From Spirochaetales bacterium (lineage in GTDB: Bacteria; Spirochaetota; Spirochaetia; Treponematales; Rectinemataceae): 17,424 nt of DNA. The stretch spans positions 180,596-198,019 of the forward strand of contig JADLKI010000001.1 in assembly GCA_015657395.1 (NCBI GenBank). The letters are read 5' to 3'. Each line of letters opens with the position of its first letter. The first letter of the stretch is position 1. This document shows, piece by piece, positions 1 through 7,787 of the stretch. The translations under genes and the position numbers were made by a program. The notes beneath the pieces are model-generated. The model saw only the letters and a list, made by a program, of their open reading frames with translations. It was not told where the DNA came from and ran no database searches.

Positions 1-1152
1 AAACTGATCATCGCCAAAGGCGGGAATATCTTCGAAGATCAGGAACTCCAGGAAATTCGCGGACGCCTCCTGCCGATTGTCAACGATACAGACATTCATC
101 CGGAAGAGATCACGGTCTTCTCGGAGAAGTTCATCGCCGCCGCAAAGAAAATCATCCGTTACCGCAAGGAGCAGGACAGGGTTGAAGGCATACTTCAGGT
201 TGTGTCGCCCAAGGATTTGAGGGCTCTCGGGCGGAACCTCACCATTAAGGAAAAACGCGAAGAGATCGAACAGCGGCTTGGCCTCAGCGCAGAGGAGATC
301 AAGGACCGGATTCGTCAGCTCCAGGTGAACGAAAAAAGACTCAAGGACATCGAAAACAATTTTGAGACCCCGATCGACAGAATTATTTCCATGGCCCGCG
401 AAGTGAATCGCGGCCGCAAGATGATGAAGAGCGCGAAGGACAAGCTCATCAAGGCGAACCTGAGGCTCGTGGTCTCAATTGCGAAGAAATATACAAACCG
501 TGGCATGCAATTCTTTGATCTTGTGCAGGAAGGCAACATCGGCCTCATCAAGGCTGTCGAAAAATTCGAATACCGGAAGGGGTACAAATTTTCCACCTAT
601 GCGACATGGTGGATACGTCAGGCCATCACCCGCTCGATCTCGGACCAGGCGAGGACTATCCGCGTCCCCGTGCATATGATCGAGCAGATAAACAAGGTGG
701 TACGGGAATCCCGCCAGCTCATGCAGAAACTGGGCCGCGAGCCGACGGATGAGGAGGTCGCGGGCCAGCTCGGATGGGAGATCGACAGGGTCAAGGCCGT
801 AAAAAATGTCGCCCGCGAGCCTGTGTCCCTCGACACACCCATCGGCGAGGATGAAGACTCCCTTCTGCAAGACTTTATCGAGGACAAAGAAGTGGAGAAT
901 CCGGCCGTCAAGACCGACTACAACCTGTTGCAGGAACAGCTCCGCATGGTGCTTGCGACGCTCCCCAAGCGCGAACAGGAAGTGTTGCGGATGCGCTTCG
1001 GCCTGGACGAAGGATATTCATTGACACTGGAAGAGGTTGGCCTGTATTTTAATGTCACTCGCGAGCGAATTCGGCAGATCGAAGCAAAAGCGCTCAAGAA
1101 GTTGCGGCAATTCAAACGGAGCCAGAAGCTTCGGGATTATATAGATCATTAA
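1..1152 (+). CDS. rpoD: RNA polymerase primary sigma factor (sigma-70 family), 3' part
   Basis: This is the housekeeping sigma factor that directs RNA polymerase to -35/-10 promoters. The frame is open from base 1, so the 5' end lies outside the window; 383 codons are present before TAA. A GTG at 202 is internal and not a start. Region 2 is clear at about 424-700: the core-binding segment ([29 protein letters not shown]) and the -10 recognition and melting segment ([15 protein letters not shown]). Region 3 follows (about 700-870). Region 4 is at about 925-1115 and carries the -35 helix-turn-helix ([14 protein letters not shown]). The first 100 or so codons fit the poorly conserved segment ahead of region 2. 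The zinc-ribbon gene starts 13 bases after the stop. The family call is very sure from the conserved regions; primary rather than alternative sigma is supported by the full region 2-3-4 layout and the canonical motifs. Confidence 0.97.
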   Translation, partial: KLIIAKGGNIFEDQELQEIRGRLLPIVNDTDIHPEEITVFSEKFIAAAKKIIRYRKEQDRVEGILQVVSPKDLRALGRNLTIKEKREEIEQRLGLSAEEIKDRIRQLQVNEKRLKDIENNFETPIDRIISMAREVNRGRKMMKSAKDKLIKANLRLVVSIAKKYTNRGMQFFDLVQEGNIGLIKAVEKFEYRKGYKFSTYATWWIRQAITRSISDQARTIRVPVHMIEQINKVVRESRQLMQKLGREPTDEEVAGQLGWEIDRVKAVKNVAREPVSLDTPIGEDEDSLLQDFIEDKEVENPAVKTDYNLLQEQLRMVLATLPKREQEVLRMRFGLDEGYSLTLEEVGLYFNVTRERIRQIEAKALKKLRQFKRSQKLRDYIDH

Positions 1153-1165
1153 TCGAGGTACCATT

Positions 1166-2089
1166 ATGCCCATGAGAATGGATGAAGTGTTTGAAACTCT
1201 TAGGCAGTATCAAGAGATGCTCAGCAAACGGGTTGAACTTGAGAAGCAGCTTGAGGCCATGCCCAAAACCATCGAAATCCAAAACCAGATGCTCTCGCGA
1301 GAAAAAAAATCATTCTCTGAAGTCAAGGAACAGTATGAGATTTCCGAGGCGAGCCTCAAAGAGCTCCGGCAGGCTCTGGGAGAGGCCGAAATGAAGCGCG
1401 AGAATGCCGAAAAGCAGATGGACGGCATAACGACGCAGCGGGAATACGATTCCGTCAACAAGGAAATCAGAGAGGCATCGGAAAAAGAGCAGGAACTTCG
1501 CCGCAGAATCCAGGAAGAAGAGCGACGCTTCGCCGACATCGATGACCGGCTGCACCGCATAGAGATATCGGTGTCGACCCTCGAGTCTGAAATCGCCCAG
1601 AAGCGCGCCGAGATCGATGAGAACAGCAAAGAGATATCCGATGATGTAGAGAAGCTGAAGACTGAAGAAAACGACCTCACCCGGGATTTGGATGAGGACC
1701 TGAAGTTTAAATTTGAGCGCATTATCCGAAGCAAATCGGGCATGGGCATTGTGCCGATCCATGGCGTGGTGTGCACGGGCTGCCACATGATCCTGCCGGC
1801 AAACTTCGTGAACGAAGTGCGCCAGGCGGACAAAATTGTGTTCTGTCCCTACTGCTCCCGCATTCTGTATTACGAAGAGACAGAGACTGACGAATCCATG
1901 GAGGAAATCCTCACGGGTTCGCTTGTGGATCTGAACGACGAGGAGACCGAAGAGGTCGAAGACTCCGAATCGAACGACGAGACAGACGATACATCGGGCA
2001 AGTCCAAGCGGGGTTCCGCGCGCAAGAAGAAGGTACAGAGCGAACCGCTGATTGACAACGATTTTCTCGTCGATACAATGGACGAATGA
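1166..2089 (+). CDS. Coiled-coil C4-type zinc-ribbon protein (CT398/CdsZ-like family)
   Basis: A 307-residue protein of the widespread family with a long helical hairpin followed by a zinc ribbon. Residues about 10-185 are charged, heptad-rich coiled coil. The ribbon has C203-x2-C206 and C227-x2-C230, the four expected zinc ligands. After it comes an acidic tail (about 236-280), a short basic patch (KSKRGSARKKK, 279-289) and a final acidic end; this tail of roughly 70 residues looks longer than the usual family end. The start at 1166 has a CGAGGT ribosome site six bases upstream; ATGs at 1172 and 1178 are alternatives. As I recall, the chlamydial relative CT398 (CdsZ) binds RpoN and type III secretion parts, but the general role is not settled. 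It lies between rpoD and rnpB, probably co-transcribed with rpoD. Its last 13 codons contain a promoter-like sequence. Confidence 0.85.
   Translation: MPMRMDEVFETLRQYQEMLSKRVELEKQLEAMPKTIEIQNQMLSREKKSFSEVKEQYEISEASLKELRQALGEAEMKRENAEKQMDGITTQREYDSVNKEIREASEKEQELRRRIQEEERRFADIDDRLHRIEISVSTLESEIAQKRAEIDENSKEISDDVEKLKTEENDLTRDLDEDLKFKFERIIRSKSGMGIVPIHGVVCTGCHMILPANFVNEVRQADKIVFCPYCSRILYYEETETDESMEEILTGSLVDLNDEETEEVEDSESNDETDDTSGKSKRGSARKKKVQSEPLIDNDFLVDTMDE
2052..2079 (+). promoter_or_regulatory. Probable sigma-70 promoter for rnpB, inside the zinc-ribbon gene
   Basis: TTGACA at 2052-2057 is a perfect -35 hexamer and TACAAT at 2074-2079 matches the -10 consensus at five of six bases, with a 16-base spacer. 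The predicted transcript start near 2086 is about 14 bases ahead of the first paired base of the RNase P RNA. The boxes lie within the last codons of the upstream gene. The call rests on sequence match and position only. Confidence 0.6.
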
Positions 2090-2099
2090 GTGAATTTTA

Positions 2100-2505
2100 G
2101 GCGGGCCGGGCTGCCGCAGGCGATGCTTGAGGAAAGTCCGGGCTCGGGAGGGCTCGATGCCGGATAACGTCCGGGGCAGGGGAGGGCTTGTGGTCCCGCA
2201 GTCGCGGGCCATGAATCCTCTTCTGTACAGAGAGTGCCACAGAAAACATACCGCCGCTCCAAGCGGTAAGGGTGAAAAGGCGAGGTAAGAGCTCACCGCA
2301 TTTCCAGCAATGGGAATGGCATGGCAAACCTCATCGCGAGCAAGGTCAAACAGCGATGGATTGCCCGTCCATGCCGCGTCATGCGGCAAAAATCGCGGGT
2401 AGACCGCTAGAATGTATCAGCAATGATACATCCAGAGAGATGGCAGCCGTGCGACAGGCACAAAAAGTGCCTGTCGCATTACAGAACCCGGCTTACAGGC
2501 CCGCC
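2100..2505 (+). ncRNA. rnpB: RNase P RNA, bacterial class A
   Basis: This is the catalytic RNA that trims the 5' leader of precursor tRNAs. The conserved core is present: GAGGAAAGTCCGGGCTC at 2129-2145, the block around GGTAAGAGCTCACCGC (2284-2299), GAGCAAGGTCAAACAG (2338-2353) and ACAGAACCCGGCTTA (2481-2495). P1 is closed by eight pairs, 2100-2107 with 2498-2505, which sets both ends. P2 pairs GGCTGCC (2109-2115) with GGCAGCC (2442-2448). P18 is a perfect 8-bp stem, 2412-2419 with 2424-2431, capped by a GCAA tetraloop. Two features differ from the E. coli layout: P3 is only a few base pairs (2116-2129), and an extra 11-bp hairpin (2451-2477) lies between P2 and P4. Order and core match class A rather than the Bacillus type. 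It sits 10 bases after the zinc-ribbon stop; open frames across it are by chance. Confidence 0.96.
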
Positions 2506-2520
2506 TTTTTTTGATATAGT
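2492..2520 (+). promoter_or_regulatory. Possible promoter giving a near-leaderless TPR/mre transcript
   Basis: TATAGT at 2515-2520 matches a -10 box at five of six bases. CTTACA at 2492-2497, 17 bases upstream, matches -35 at four of six. A start about seven bases downstream would fall at 2526-2528, right at ATG 2529. The -35 lies in the conserved end of rnpB, so its match may be chance. Confidence 0.3.
2498..2512 (+). terminator. Possible weak terminator or processing end of rnpB
   Basis: Seven T residues (2506-2512) follow directly after the 3' strand of RNase P helix P1. No strong local hairpin ends at the T run: the nearest, 2451-2477, is 28 bases upstream, and P1 is formed with a strand 400 bases away. 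Some stopping here is likely, with possible read-through to the TPR and mre genes. Confidence 0.4.
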
Positions 2521-2528
2521 AGTATGCG

Positions 2529-3473
2529 ATGTCCAGAATATTTTTTCAAAAGAATCGACCATACTCCCACTCACCCAAGACATCCCTGTGGTTCATCGTC
2601 GTATTGGCCATCATTGTCTCTGTAGCGTCGTTTGGCATTTATCTGGTCATCCACAAACAGAGCTCAAAAAATATTCTGTCGCACAGGGCGCTCGTGGCGC
2701 TGTGGAATTCAGGAGATACCGAAAAGACCCTGACCGAATCCCGAAGAGCAGCAGAGGCACTCCCTTTTGATGAATACTATCTCAGTGTAAAGGGCATTTC
2801 CTCATATTACCTGGCGCTCGGTGCCCAGGACGAAGAGACGCGACAGCAGCTCTTCGAAGAGTCCGTCATATCTCTCAGGAAGGCCCTCGCGGTTGGCGTT
2901 CCTGCCAAGATGAGAGCACAGATATACTATGTGCTTGCCAAAGCCTATTATCAAAAGGGGGAGCCTTGGTTCGACATGGCGGAACGGTATTTTCTGCTGG
3001 CAAAGGACAAGGGCAGCAGGCAGCAGGACATCCCTCAATATCTCGCTATAGTCTATGCAGGCAAAAAAGATTATGCCCATGCCGCAGAGTGGTTTGAGCT
3101 GGCCCTGAAAAATGATTCCTCGGACACCCTTCTGCTCTCCGCTGCGATAACCTACAATAATACCGACCAGAGAGAGAAGGCGCGGGACCTGCTCTTGCGC
3201 CTGGAGTCGTCTGCATCCGATGCCAAGATCAGACTAAAGGCAAAAGTGCTTCTTGCGCAGGATAATTTCGATTCGGGCGATATAGACGCCGCACTGCAGG
3301 GATATCAGGAAGTGCTGAAGGAAGATCCACTCAATGTGGATGCCTGGTATGGCCTTGGTCTGGTATACTCCAAGAAGAATGATCAATTAGGTGCGCGGGC
3401 AGCCTTCAGGAAGGTTGTGCAAATCGATCCGAATCATGTGGACGCAAGAAGACGTCTGGCCGAAAAATTATAG
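2529..3473 (+). CDS. Membrane-anchored tetratricopeptide repeat protein
   Basis: A 314-residue protein with a short basic N-terminus, one transmembrane helix at about 20-41 ([20 protein letters not shown]) and a long periplasmic or extracytoplasmic part made of TPR helices. The clearest repeats are at about 128-160, 168-196, 236-268 and 270-303, the last two with the W/Y-G-Y-A-F-P spacing of classical TPRs ([26 protein letters not shown]). It is a scaffold type with no catalytic motif; the exact partner is not shown. Its place directly ahead of mreB suggests a role in wall synthesis or division, which is inference. ATG 2529 is the earliest possible start because a TAG lies in frame at 2520-2522. 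There is no ribosome site ahead of it, and a TATAGT box ends nine bases upstream, so the message may be nearly leaderless. The gene ends 17 bases before mreB. Confidence 0.85.
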   Translation: MSRIFFQKNRPYSHSPKTSLWFIVVLAIIVSVASFGIYLVIHKQSSKNILSHRALVALWNSGDTEKTLTESRRAAEALPFDEYYLSVKGISSYYLALGAQDEETRQQLFEESVISLRKALAVGVPAKMRAQIYYVLAKAYYQKGEPWFDMAERYFLLAKDKGSRQQDIPQYLAIVYAGKKDYAHAAEWFELALKNDSSDTLLLSAAITYNNTDQREKARDLLLRLESSASDAKIRLKAKVLLAQDNFDSGDIDAALQGYQEVLKEDPLNVDAWYGLGLVYSKKNDQLGARAAFRKVVQIDPNHVDARRRLAEKL

Positions 3474-3490
3474 GGGGAAGGAGAAGAGCA

Positions 3491-4525
3491 GTGGGTATTT
3501 TGGACATGTTTAGCCCTGATATCGGGATTGATCTCGGGACATGCAATACGCTCATATATGTGAAGGGGAAAGGTATCGTGCTCAATGAGCCGTCGGTTGT
3601 GGCAATCGAGAGAGGGACTAACCGCCTTGTCGCGGTCGGCACCGAGGCCAAGGGGATGCTCTCGAGGACACCCACGGACATCATTGCCAAGCGCCCCATG
3701 AGGGATGGCGTGATTGCCGATCCGGACATGACTGAAAAGATGATCAAATATTTCATTCAAAAAGTGTTTCCCAAGAGCCTCTTCTTTAAACCCCGAGTCG
3801 TTGTCGGCGTCCCGACATGCATCACGAAAGTCGAGGAAAATGCGGTCATAGATTCCACGTATAAGGCAGGGGCACGGATGGTGAAGGTGATTGCGGAGTC
3901 GCTCGCCGCAGCCATCGGTGCCGGCATTCCCATCACGGAGCCCGCAGGGCATATGATCTGCGATATCGGCGGAGGGACCACTGAGATCTCCGTAATCTCC
4001 CTCAAGGGCATGGTCGTGACGAACGCGATCCGTGTCGGTGGAGACGAATTCGATGATGCCATCGTCAAACACATCCGGAACATTCACAACCTCATAATAG
4101 GCGAGCAGACTGCCGAAAGACTGAAGATCGAGATCGGAAACGCAAGCCCGGAAAGAACCATAGAAAAGATGGAGATAAAGGGCACCGACGCGATCACCGG
4201 CCTGCCGCGGCGCTTTGAGGTCGACTCTGTCGAAATTCGCGAAGCCCTTATGGACTCAGTGAATCTCATCGTCGAAGAAGTGAAGAAAACCCTTGGGAAG
4301 ACACCGCCGGAGCTGGCAGCGGATATCGTCGAGCGCGGTATTGTGCTCTCGGGCGGCGGCGCACTCTTGAAGGGCCTGTCAAAGCTCATAGCCAAAGAGA
4401 CGGGCGTGCCTGTGATACTTGCAGAGAAACCCCTCGAATGCGTGGCGATCGGAGCCGGCAAATACTTTGAGATTATGCAGAGAAATATAGGAAGCGGCAG
4501 CGTTTACGAAAGCCTGAATCTATGA
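3491..4525 (+). CDS. mreB: Rod shape-determining protein MreB (bacterial actin)
   Basis: MreB forms membrane-bound antiparallel filaments from ATP-bound monomers and guides the side-wall synthesis complex. At 344 residues it has the usual length. The actin-fold nucleotide motifs are all visible: phosphate-1 loop [11 protein letters not shown] (10-20), phosphate-2 loop [11 protein letters not shown] (158-168), and the adenosine motif SGGGALLKG (287-295). The end, [14 protein letters not shown], corresponds to the family's conserved PLTCVA..G.G segment. The start is GTG at 3491, supported by AAGGAG at 3478-3483 with seven bases of spacing, the strongest ribosome site in the block. It precedes mreC by 16 bases, giving the classical mreBCD order. 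The strong ribosome site agrees with the high amount of MreB that filaments need. Confidence 0.98.
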   Translation: MGILDMFSPDIGIDLGTCNTLIYVKGKGIVLNEPSVVAIERGTNRLVAVGTEAKGMLSRTPTDIIAKRPMRDGVIADPDMTEKMIKYFIQKVFPKSLFFKPRVVVGVPTCITKVEENAVIDSTYKAGARMVKVIAESLAAAIGAGIPITEPAGHMICDIGGGTTEISVISLKGMVVTNAIRVGGDEFDDAIVKHIRNIHNLIIGEQTAERLKIEIGNASPERTIEKMEIKGTDAITGLPRRFEVDSVEIREALMDSVNLIVEEVKKTLGKTPPELAADIVERGIVLSGGGALLKGLSKLIAKETGVPVILAEKPLECVAIGAGKYFEIMQRNIGSGSVYESLNL

Positions 4526-4541
4526 AACCGGCAGGATAGGC

Positions 4542-5393
4542 ATGAAAAACAGTCGCTTTCATGGTCCTACTCGAGCCGTGCATCAAAAAGCCGCCGTTTG
4601 TTTGATTCTGTCCCTAGCGATTCTGTTCGTCTCAACAAAAACCATGGCCAGAATCCCCGATATTTTTAAGGGGTATGTCATAGGCGGGCTGCAGAAGAGT
4701 TTTGCTGCGGTGAGTTCTTTCTTTTCGCGCTCCATCGGCGCTGTCTCACAGCTCCGCTCCATTCAAAAAGATTACGAGGCGCTTCTGGACAAGATGCAGG
4801 ACTATGAATTGAGAGAGCGGGATTTTGCAGTCCTGAAAGAAGAGAACCAGCGACTGAAAGAGCTCTTGGATCTGAGCAGTCTGCCGGACACGAAAAAAAT
4901 AGCCGCCCATGTCATCGCGCGAGACCCCAGCAACACGTATTCGTCGCTTGTGATCGATAAAGGGTACGACGAGGGCATAAAAAAATATATGCCTGTCATA
5001 GCATATCAGGATGGCATCGAAGGTTTAGTCGGAAAGATCATAGAGGTGAAGGCTTCGACAAGCGTACTTCAGCCGCTCTATGATCAACGTTTTTTTGCTG
5101 CCGCCAGACTCGCAAAGACACGCACGGAAGGCATGATCAATGGTCAGGGCTTCCGGGATTCACCATTGAATTTGCTGTATATCCCCAAGGGTGAGATGGA
5201 TCAGCTCAAGCAGGGCGATGTCGTTGTGACCAGTGGATTGGATCAGGTGTTCCCGCCCGAGATAATGGTCGGAAGGGTTGGAAACTTCAGACTGAACGAA
5301 TTCTCGAGCTCCCTCGTCATTGATGTGCAGCCCGGAATCGACCTGAGCAGAATTGAATATGTATTCGTTATTGATAAAGGGCCAAGCGAATGA
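4542..5393 (+). CDS. mreC: Rod shape-determining protein MreC
   Basis: MreC is the bitopic protein that binds PBP2 and switches on the RodA-PBP2 pair in the periplasm. The 283 residues show a basic cytoplasmic start, one transmembrane helix at about 17-37 (AAVCLILSLAILFVS), a coiled coil at about 68-110 (KDYEALLDKMQDYELRERDF and following, rich in L and E) and the paired beta-barrel domain to the end. Family signatures include VIARDPSNTYSSLVIDKG, followed by a G-rich stretch around VIAYQDGIEGLVGKI and GDVVVTSGLDQVFPP near the C-terminus. ATG 4542 has AGGATAGG just upstream. The stop TGA overlaps the mreD start by four bases (ATGA, 5390-5393), so mreD translation is probably coupled. Confidence 0.96.
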   Translation: MKNSRFHGPTRAVHQKAAVCLILSLAILFVSTKTMARIPDIFKGYVIGGLQKSFAAVSSFFSRSIGAVSQLRSIQKDYEALLDKMQDYELRERDFAVLKEENQRLKELLDLSSLPDTKKIAAHVIARDPSNTYSSLVIDKGYDEGIKKYMPVIAYQDGIEGLVGKIIEVKASTSVLQPLYDQRFFAAARLAKTRTEGMINGQGFRDSPLNLLYIPKGEMDQLKQGDVVVTSGLDQVFPPEIMVGRVGNFRLNEFSSSLVIDVQPGIDLSRIEYVFVIDKGPSE

Positions 5394-5899
5394 AAAGCAT
5401 ACTGATATCATCTGCCTGCGCGATTCTCATGCTTTTCATCCAGTCGACATGGCTTTCCCATGGCATAGTTTTGGGGATCATCCCTGACCTTGCGCTGTCC
5501 GTGCTCCTTTTTTCGTCATTCATCAACAAGAATGGGCATGGGATAATAGCTGCATTCATTGCCGGAATTGTCGCCGACATGCTGAGCGCCTCACCTCTCG
5601 GCTATTTTGCGTTTCTTTTTTCAAGCTGCGCATATCTGGCGACACTTGTAAGCTATGTGACGGAAAAAGATGTTTTTGTCATTCCCTTCCTCCTTGGAAC
5701 CGGTGCGACGGTTGTGATGGGCTTTCTCTCAAGGATAGTTGTCTTGTTTTTCTCCGCGAATATCCACGCATATAAGATATTCAGCGCGGAATTTGGTGTT
5801 GAGCTCATTATGAACGGGCTTTTTACAGGCTTGATCTTCTTTCTTTTGTCGTTTGTCCAGCGATTTTTTGAACACGGCCCGAGAAAAGCGCTCCCATGA
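5390..5899 (+). CDS. mreD: Rod shape-determining membrane protein MreD
   Basis: MreD is the small multi-pass inner membrane partner of MreC. The 169 residues are strongly hydrophobic with about five to six membrane segments. The family pattern is visible: an early PDL (residues 32-34, GIIPDLALSVLL), then an aspartate in GIVADMLSASPLGYFAF, matching the conserved G..xD.....PLG motif of MreD. Sequence conservation in this family is otherwise low, so position between mreC and the PBP2 gene adds much of the support. The start at 5390 overlaps the mreC stop by four bases and is preceded by AAAGGG. The next gene begins 28 bases after its stop. Confidence 0.93.
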   Translation: MKSILISSACAILMLFIQSTWLSHGIVLGIIPDLALSVLLFSSFINKNGHGIIAAFIAGIVADMLSASPLGYFAFLFSSCAYLATLVSYVTEKDVFVIPFLLGTGATVVMGFLSRIVVLFFSANIHAYKIFSAEFGVELIMNGLFTGLIFFLLSFVQRFFEHGPRKALP

Positions 5900-5927
5900 T
5901 GATCGGTGTTGAGAGAGGACTGAAATA

Positions 5928-7787
5928 ATGGCGGTCTTGAAGAAAAAAATAACTCGCCGCATCCGCATATTGAGAATACTGATAGTCGCTCTTGTAGCCA
6001 TATATTCGATCAATCTCTTCTCTATGCAGATATTGCGAAAGAAGCTGTTTGTGAGCGAGGCGGAGCGTATTTCCATCCAATCCACACGAATCCCGGCCCC
6101 TCGGGGAGAAATCTACGACAGGTCGGGGAGCACGCTGCTCGCCGGCAATATTGAGGCATATTCCGTGTACATAACGCCGTCGGAGTTGCCCTCCTCCAAA
6201 AGAAAGACAGTCGTGGACAATCTTGCAAAGCTTTTAAACATGGCGACTGAAGATATAGAGAGCAAACTGCCCGATCCCGATTCATATTCCTACGGCCGGG
6301 TAGCGATAGCAAAAAATGCGAGTTTGGCCGCTGTAACGGAAATTGCTGCCAGAATCGACGAATTTCCCGGTGTCTCCTGGACATCCAAACCCCTCAGGGA
6401 TTATGCGGACCTTGGATCGCTCTCCAACGTCGTCGGTTATGTCGGCAATATCACCCGCGATGAGTACAAGCTATTGTACAATAAAGGATACACGCTGGAG
6501 GACCTGACGGGGAAGGCCGGCATCGAATTGACGTATGAGGATTTGCTCAAGGGGCAGGACGGCTGGGTTTCCAAGGCGGTGGATGTCCACGGCAAAGACA
6601 TATCCAGCAATGCTGCAAAGATACAGGCGCCGATTGCCGGCAAGCGGTTGGTATTGAGCATAGACAGCAACATTCAGAAAATCGCGGAAGACGCGCTGGG
6701 AAAGCGTCAGGGGTCTATTGTCGTACTGAAACCCGCAACTGGCGAAGTCCTAGCCATGGTGACCTATCCCTATTACGATTCGAGGGTATTTATGTCCGAC
6801 AACGCCGGCAGGGCATATCTCGATCTCTTGAATAATCCGCAGAAGCCCATGCTCAACCGCGCCTACCAGTCTTCGTATCCGCCTGCCTCGACATTCAAGA
6901 CGATACTCACAGCTTCCATTCTGGAAGAGGGCTTCATTTCCACGGATAAGACTATTTATTGTCCTGGCGAGATCGTCTATGGCGGCCGTTCGTGGAGTTG
7001 CTGGGTCAAGAGACCGGGGCATGGTCCTATTGCCCTTGAAAATGCGCTTGCACAGTCCTGCGATATCTATTATTGGACTGTAGGCCGAGACTATATCGGT
7101 GTGGAAAACATTGTGAGCTATGCCCAGGATTTTGGGTATGGAAAAGATACCGGCGTTGATCTGCCGGGTGAAAATGAAGGGCTTCTGCCAACACCGTCTT
7201 GGAAAGAAGAGAAGTACAATGAGCCATGGACTCCCGGCGACACGATGAATCTCTCCATAGGTCAGGGCTACATGCTCGCTTCTCCCCTGCAGGTTGCCAA
7301 TATGATGGCGATGATTGTCAATGACGGAGTGATCTACAAGCCGCATGTATTGAAAGAAGTGCGCGATCCGGGCACCGGGGCCCTCATAAACGAAATTCAG
7401 CCGGAAGTTCTGCATAAATCCACGATATCGCCAAAGACTTTCGATACGCTCCGGTCATACCTGAGGAATGTCATCGTCAACGGCACCGCGAAAGTGCCCA
7501 TATCGACAAAAGTCATACAAATTGCAGGGAAAACCGGTACGGGAGAAATCGGCCTGAGAGACAGATGGCATTCATGGTTCGTATCCTTTGGTCCTTATGA
7601 CGCTCCTCCCAAGGATCAGATAGTGGTGGTCACCATGATCGAAGCCTCAAACCCCTGGGAGTGGTGGGGGCCTTATGCCGCCAACGTCATATATCAGGCG
7701 ATGTATGCCGGACAGAATGCCCAGGAGGCGGCACACACCGTGGGGGTCCGTCTCGAAGGGGCCTCTGTGAGCGGGAGGCGGGAATGA
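5928..7787 (+). CDS. mrdA: Penicillin-binding protein 2, elongasome transpeptidase
   Basis: PBP2 is the class B transpeptidase that cross-links new glycan strands in side-wall growth, working with RodA. The 619 residues fit the family. Residues 1-12 are basic, a membrane anchor follows (ILRILIVALVAIYSINLFSMQ, about 13-33 in part), then the pedestal domain starting with the PAPRGEIYDRSG motif. The transpeptidase domain has all three catalytic motifs: S321-T-F-K324 with the acylated serine, S377-C-D379 and K535-T-G537. The SCD form of the second motif is typical of PBP2 proteins. The start ATG 5928 has GAGAGAGGA eight bases upstream. The stop overlaps the rodA start by four bases (ATGA at 7784-7787), as expected for two proteins that act as a one-to-one complex. 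It is a likely beta-lactam target. Confidence 0.97.
   Translation: MAVLKKKITRRIRILRILIVALVAIYSINLFSMQILRKKLFVSEAERISIQSTRIPAPRGEIYDRSGSTLLAGNIEAYSVYITPSELPSSKRKTVVDNLAKLLNMATEDIESKLPDPDSYSYGRVAIAKNASLAAVTEIAARIDEFPGVSWTSKPLRDYADLGSLSNVVGYVGNITRDEYKLLYNKGYTLEDLTGKAGIELTYEDLLKGQDGWVSKAVDVHGKDISSNAAKIQAPIAGKRLVLSIDSNIQKIAEDALGKRQGSIVVLKPATGEVLAMVTYPYYDSRVFMSDNAGRAYLDLLNNPQKPMLNRAYQSSYPPASTFKTILTASILEEGFISTDKTIYCPGEIVYGGRSWSCWVKRPGHGPIALENALAQSCDIYYWTVGRDYIGVENIVSYAQDFGYGKDTGVDLPGENEGLLPTPSWKEEKYNEPWTPGDTMNLSIGQGYMLASPLQVANMMAMIVNDGVIYKPHVLKEVRDPGTGALINEIQPEVLHKSTISPKTFDTLRSYLRNVIVNGTAKVPISTKVIQIAGKTGTGEIGLRDRWHSWFVSFGPYDAPPKDQIVVVTMIEASNPWEWWGPYAANVIYQAMYAGQNAQEAAHTVGVRLEGASVSGRRE

Noticed and set aside
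1310..2389. Minus-strand open frame of 359 codons
   Set aside because: It runs antisense through the zinc-ribbon gene and into the RNase P RNA. The composition is that of an antisense shadow, with no domain.
2272..2770. Two plus-strand open frames across the RNase P RNA (from 2272 and 2423)
   Set aside because: They overlap conserved RNA structure and the TPR gene, and their products resemble nothing.
7661..7783. Longer rodA from GTG 7661
   Set aside because: It would overlap the PBP2 gene by 127 bases; ATG 7784 has a good ribosome site, a 4-base stop overlap and a normal RodA N-terminus.
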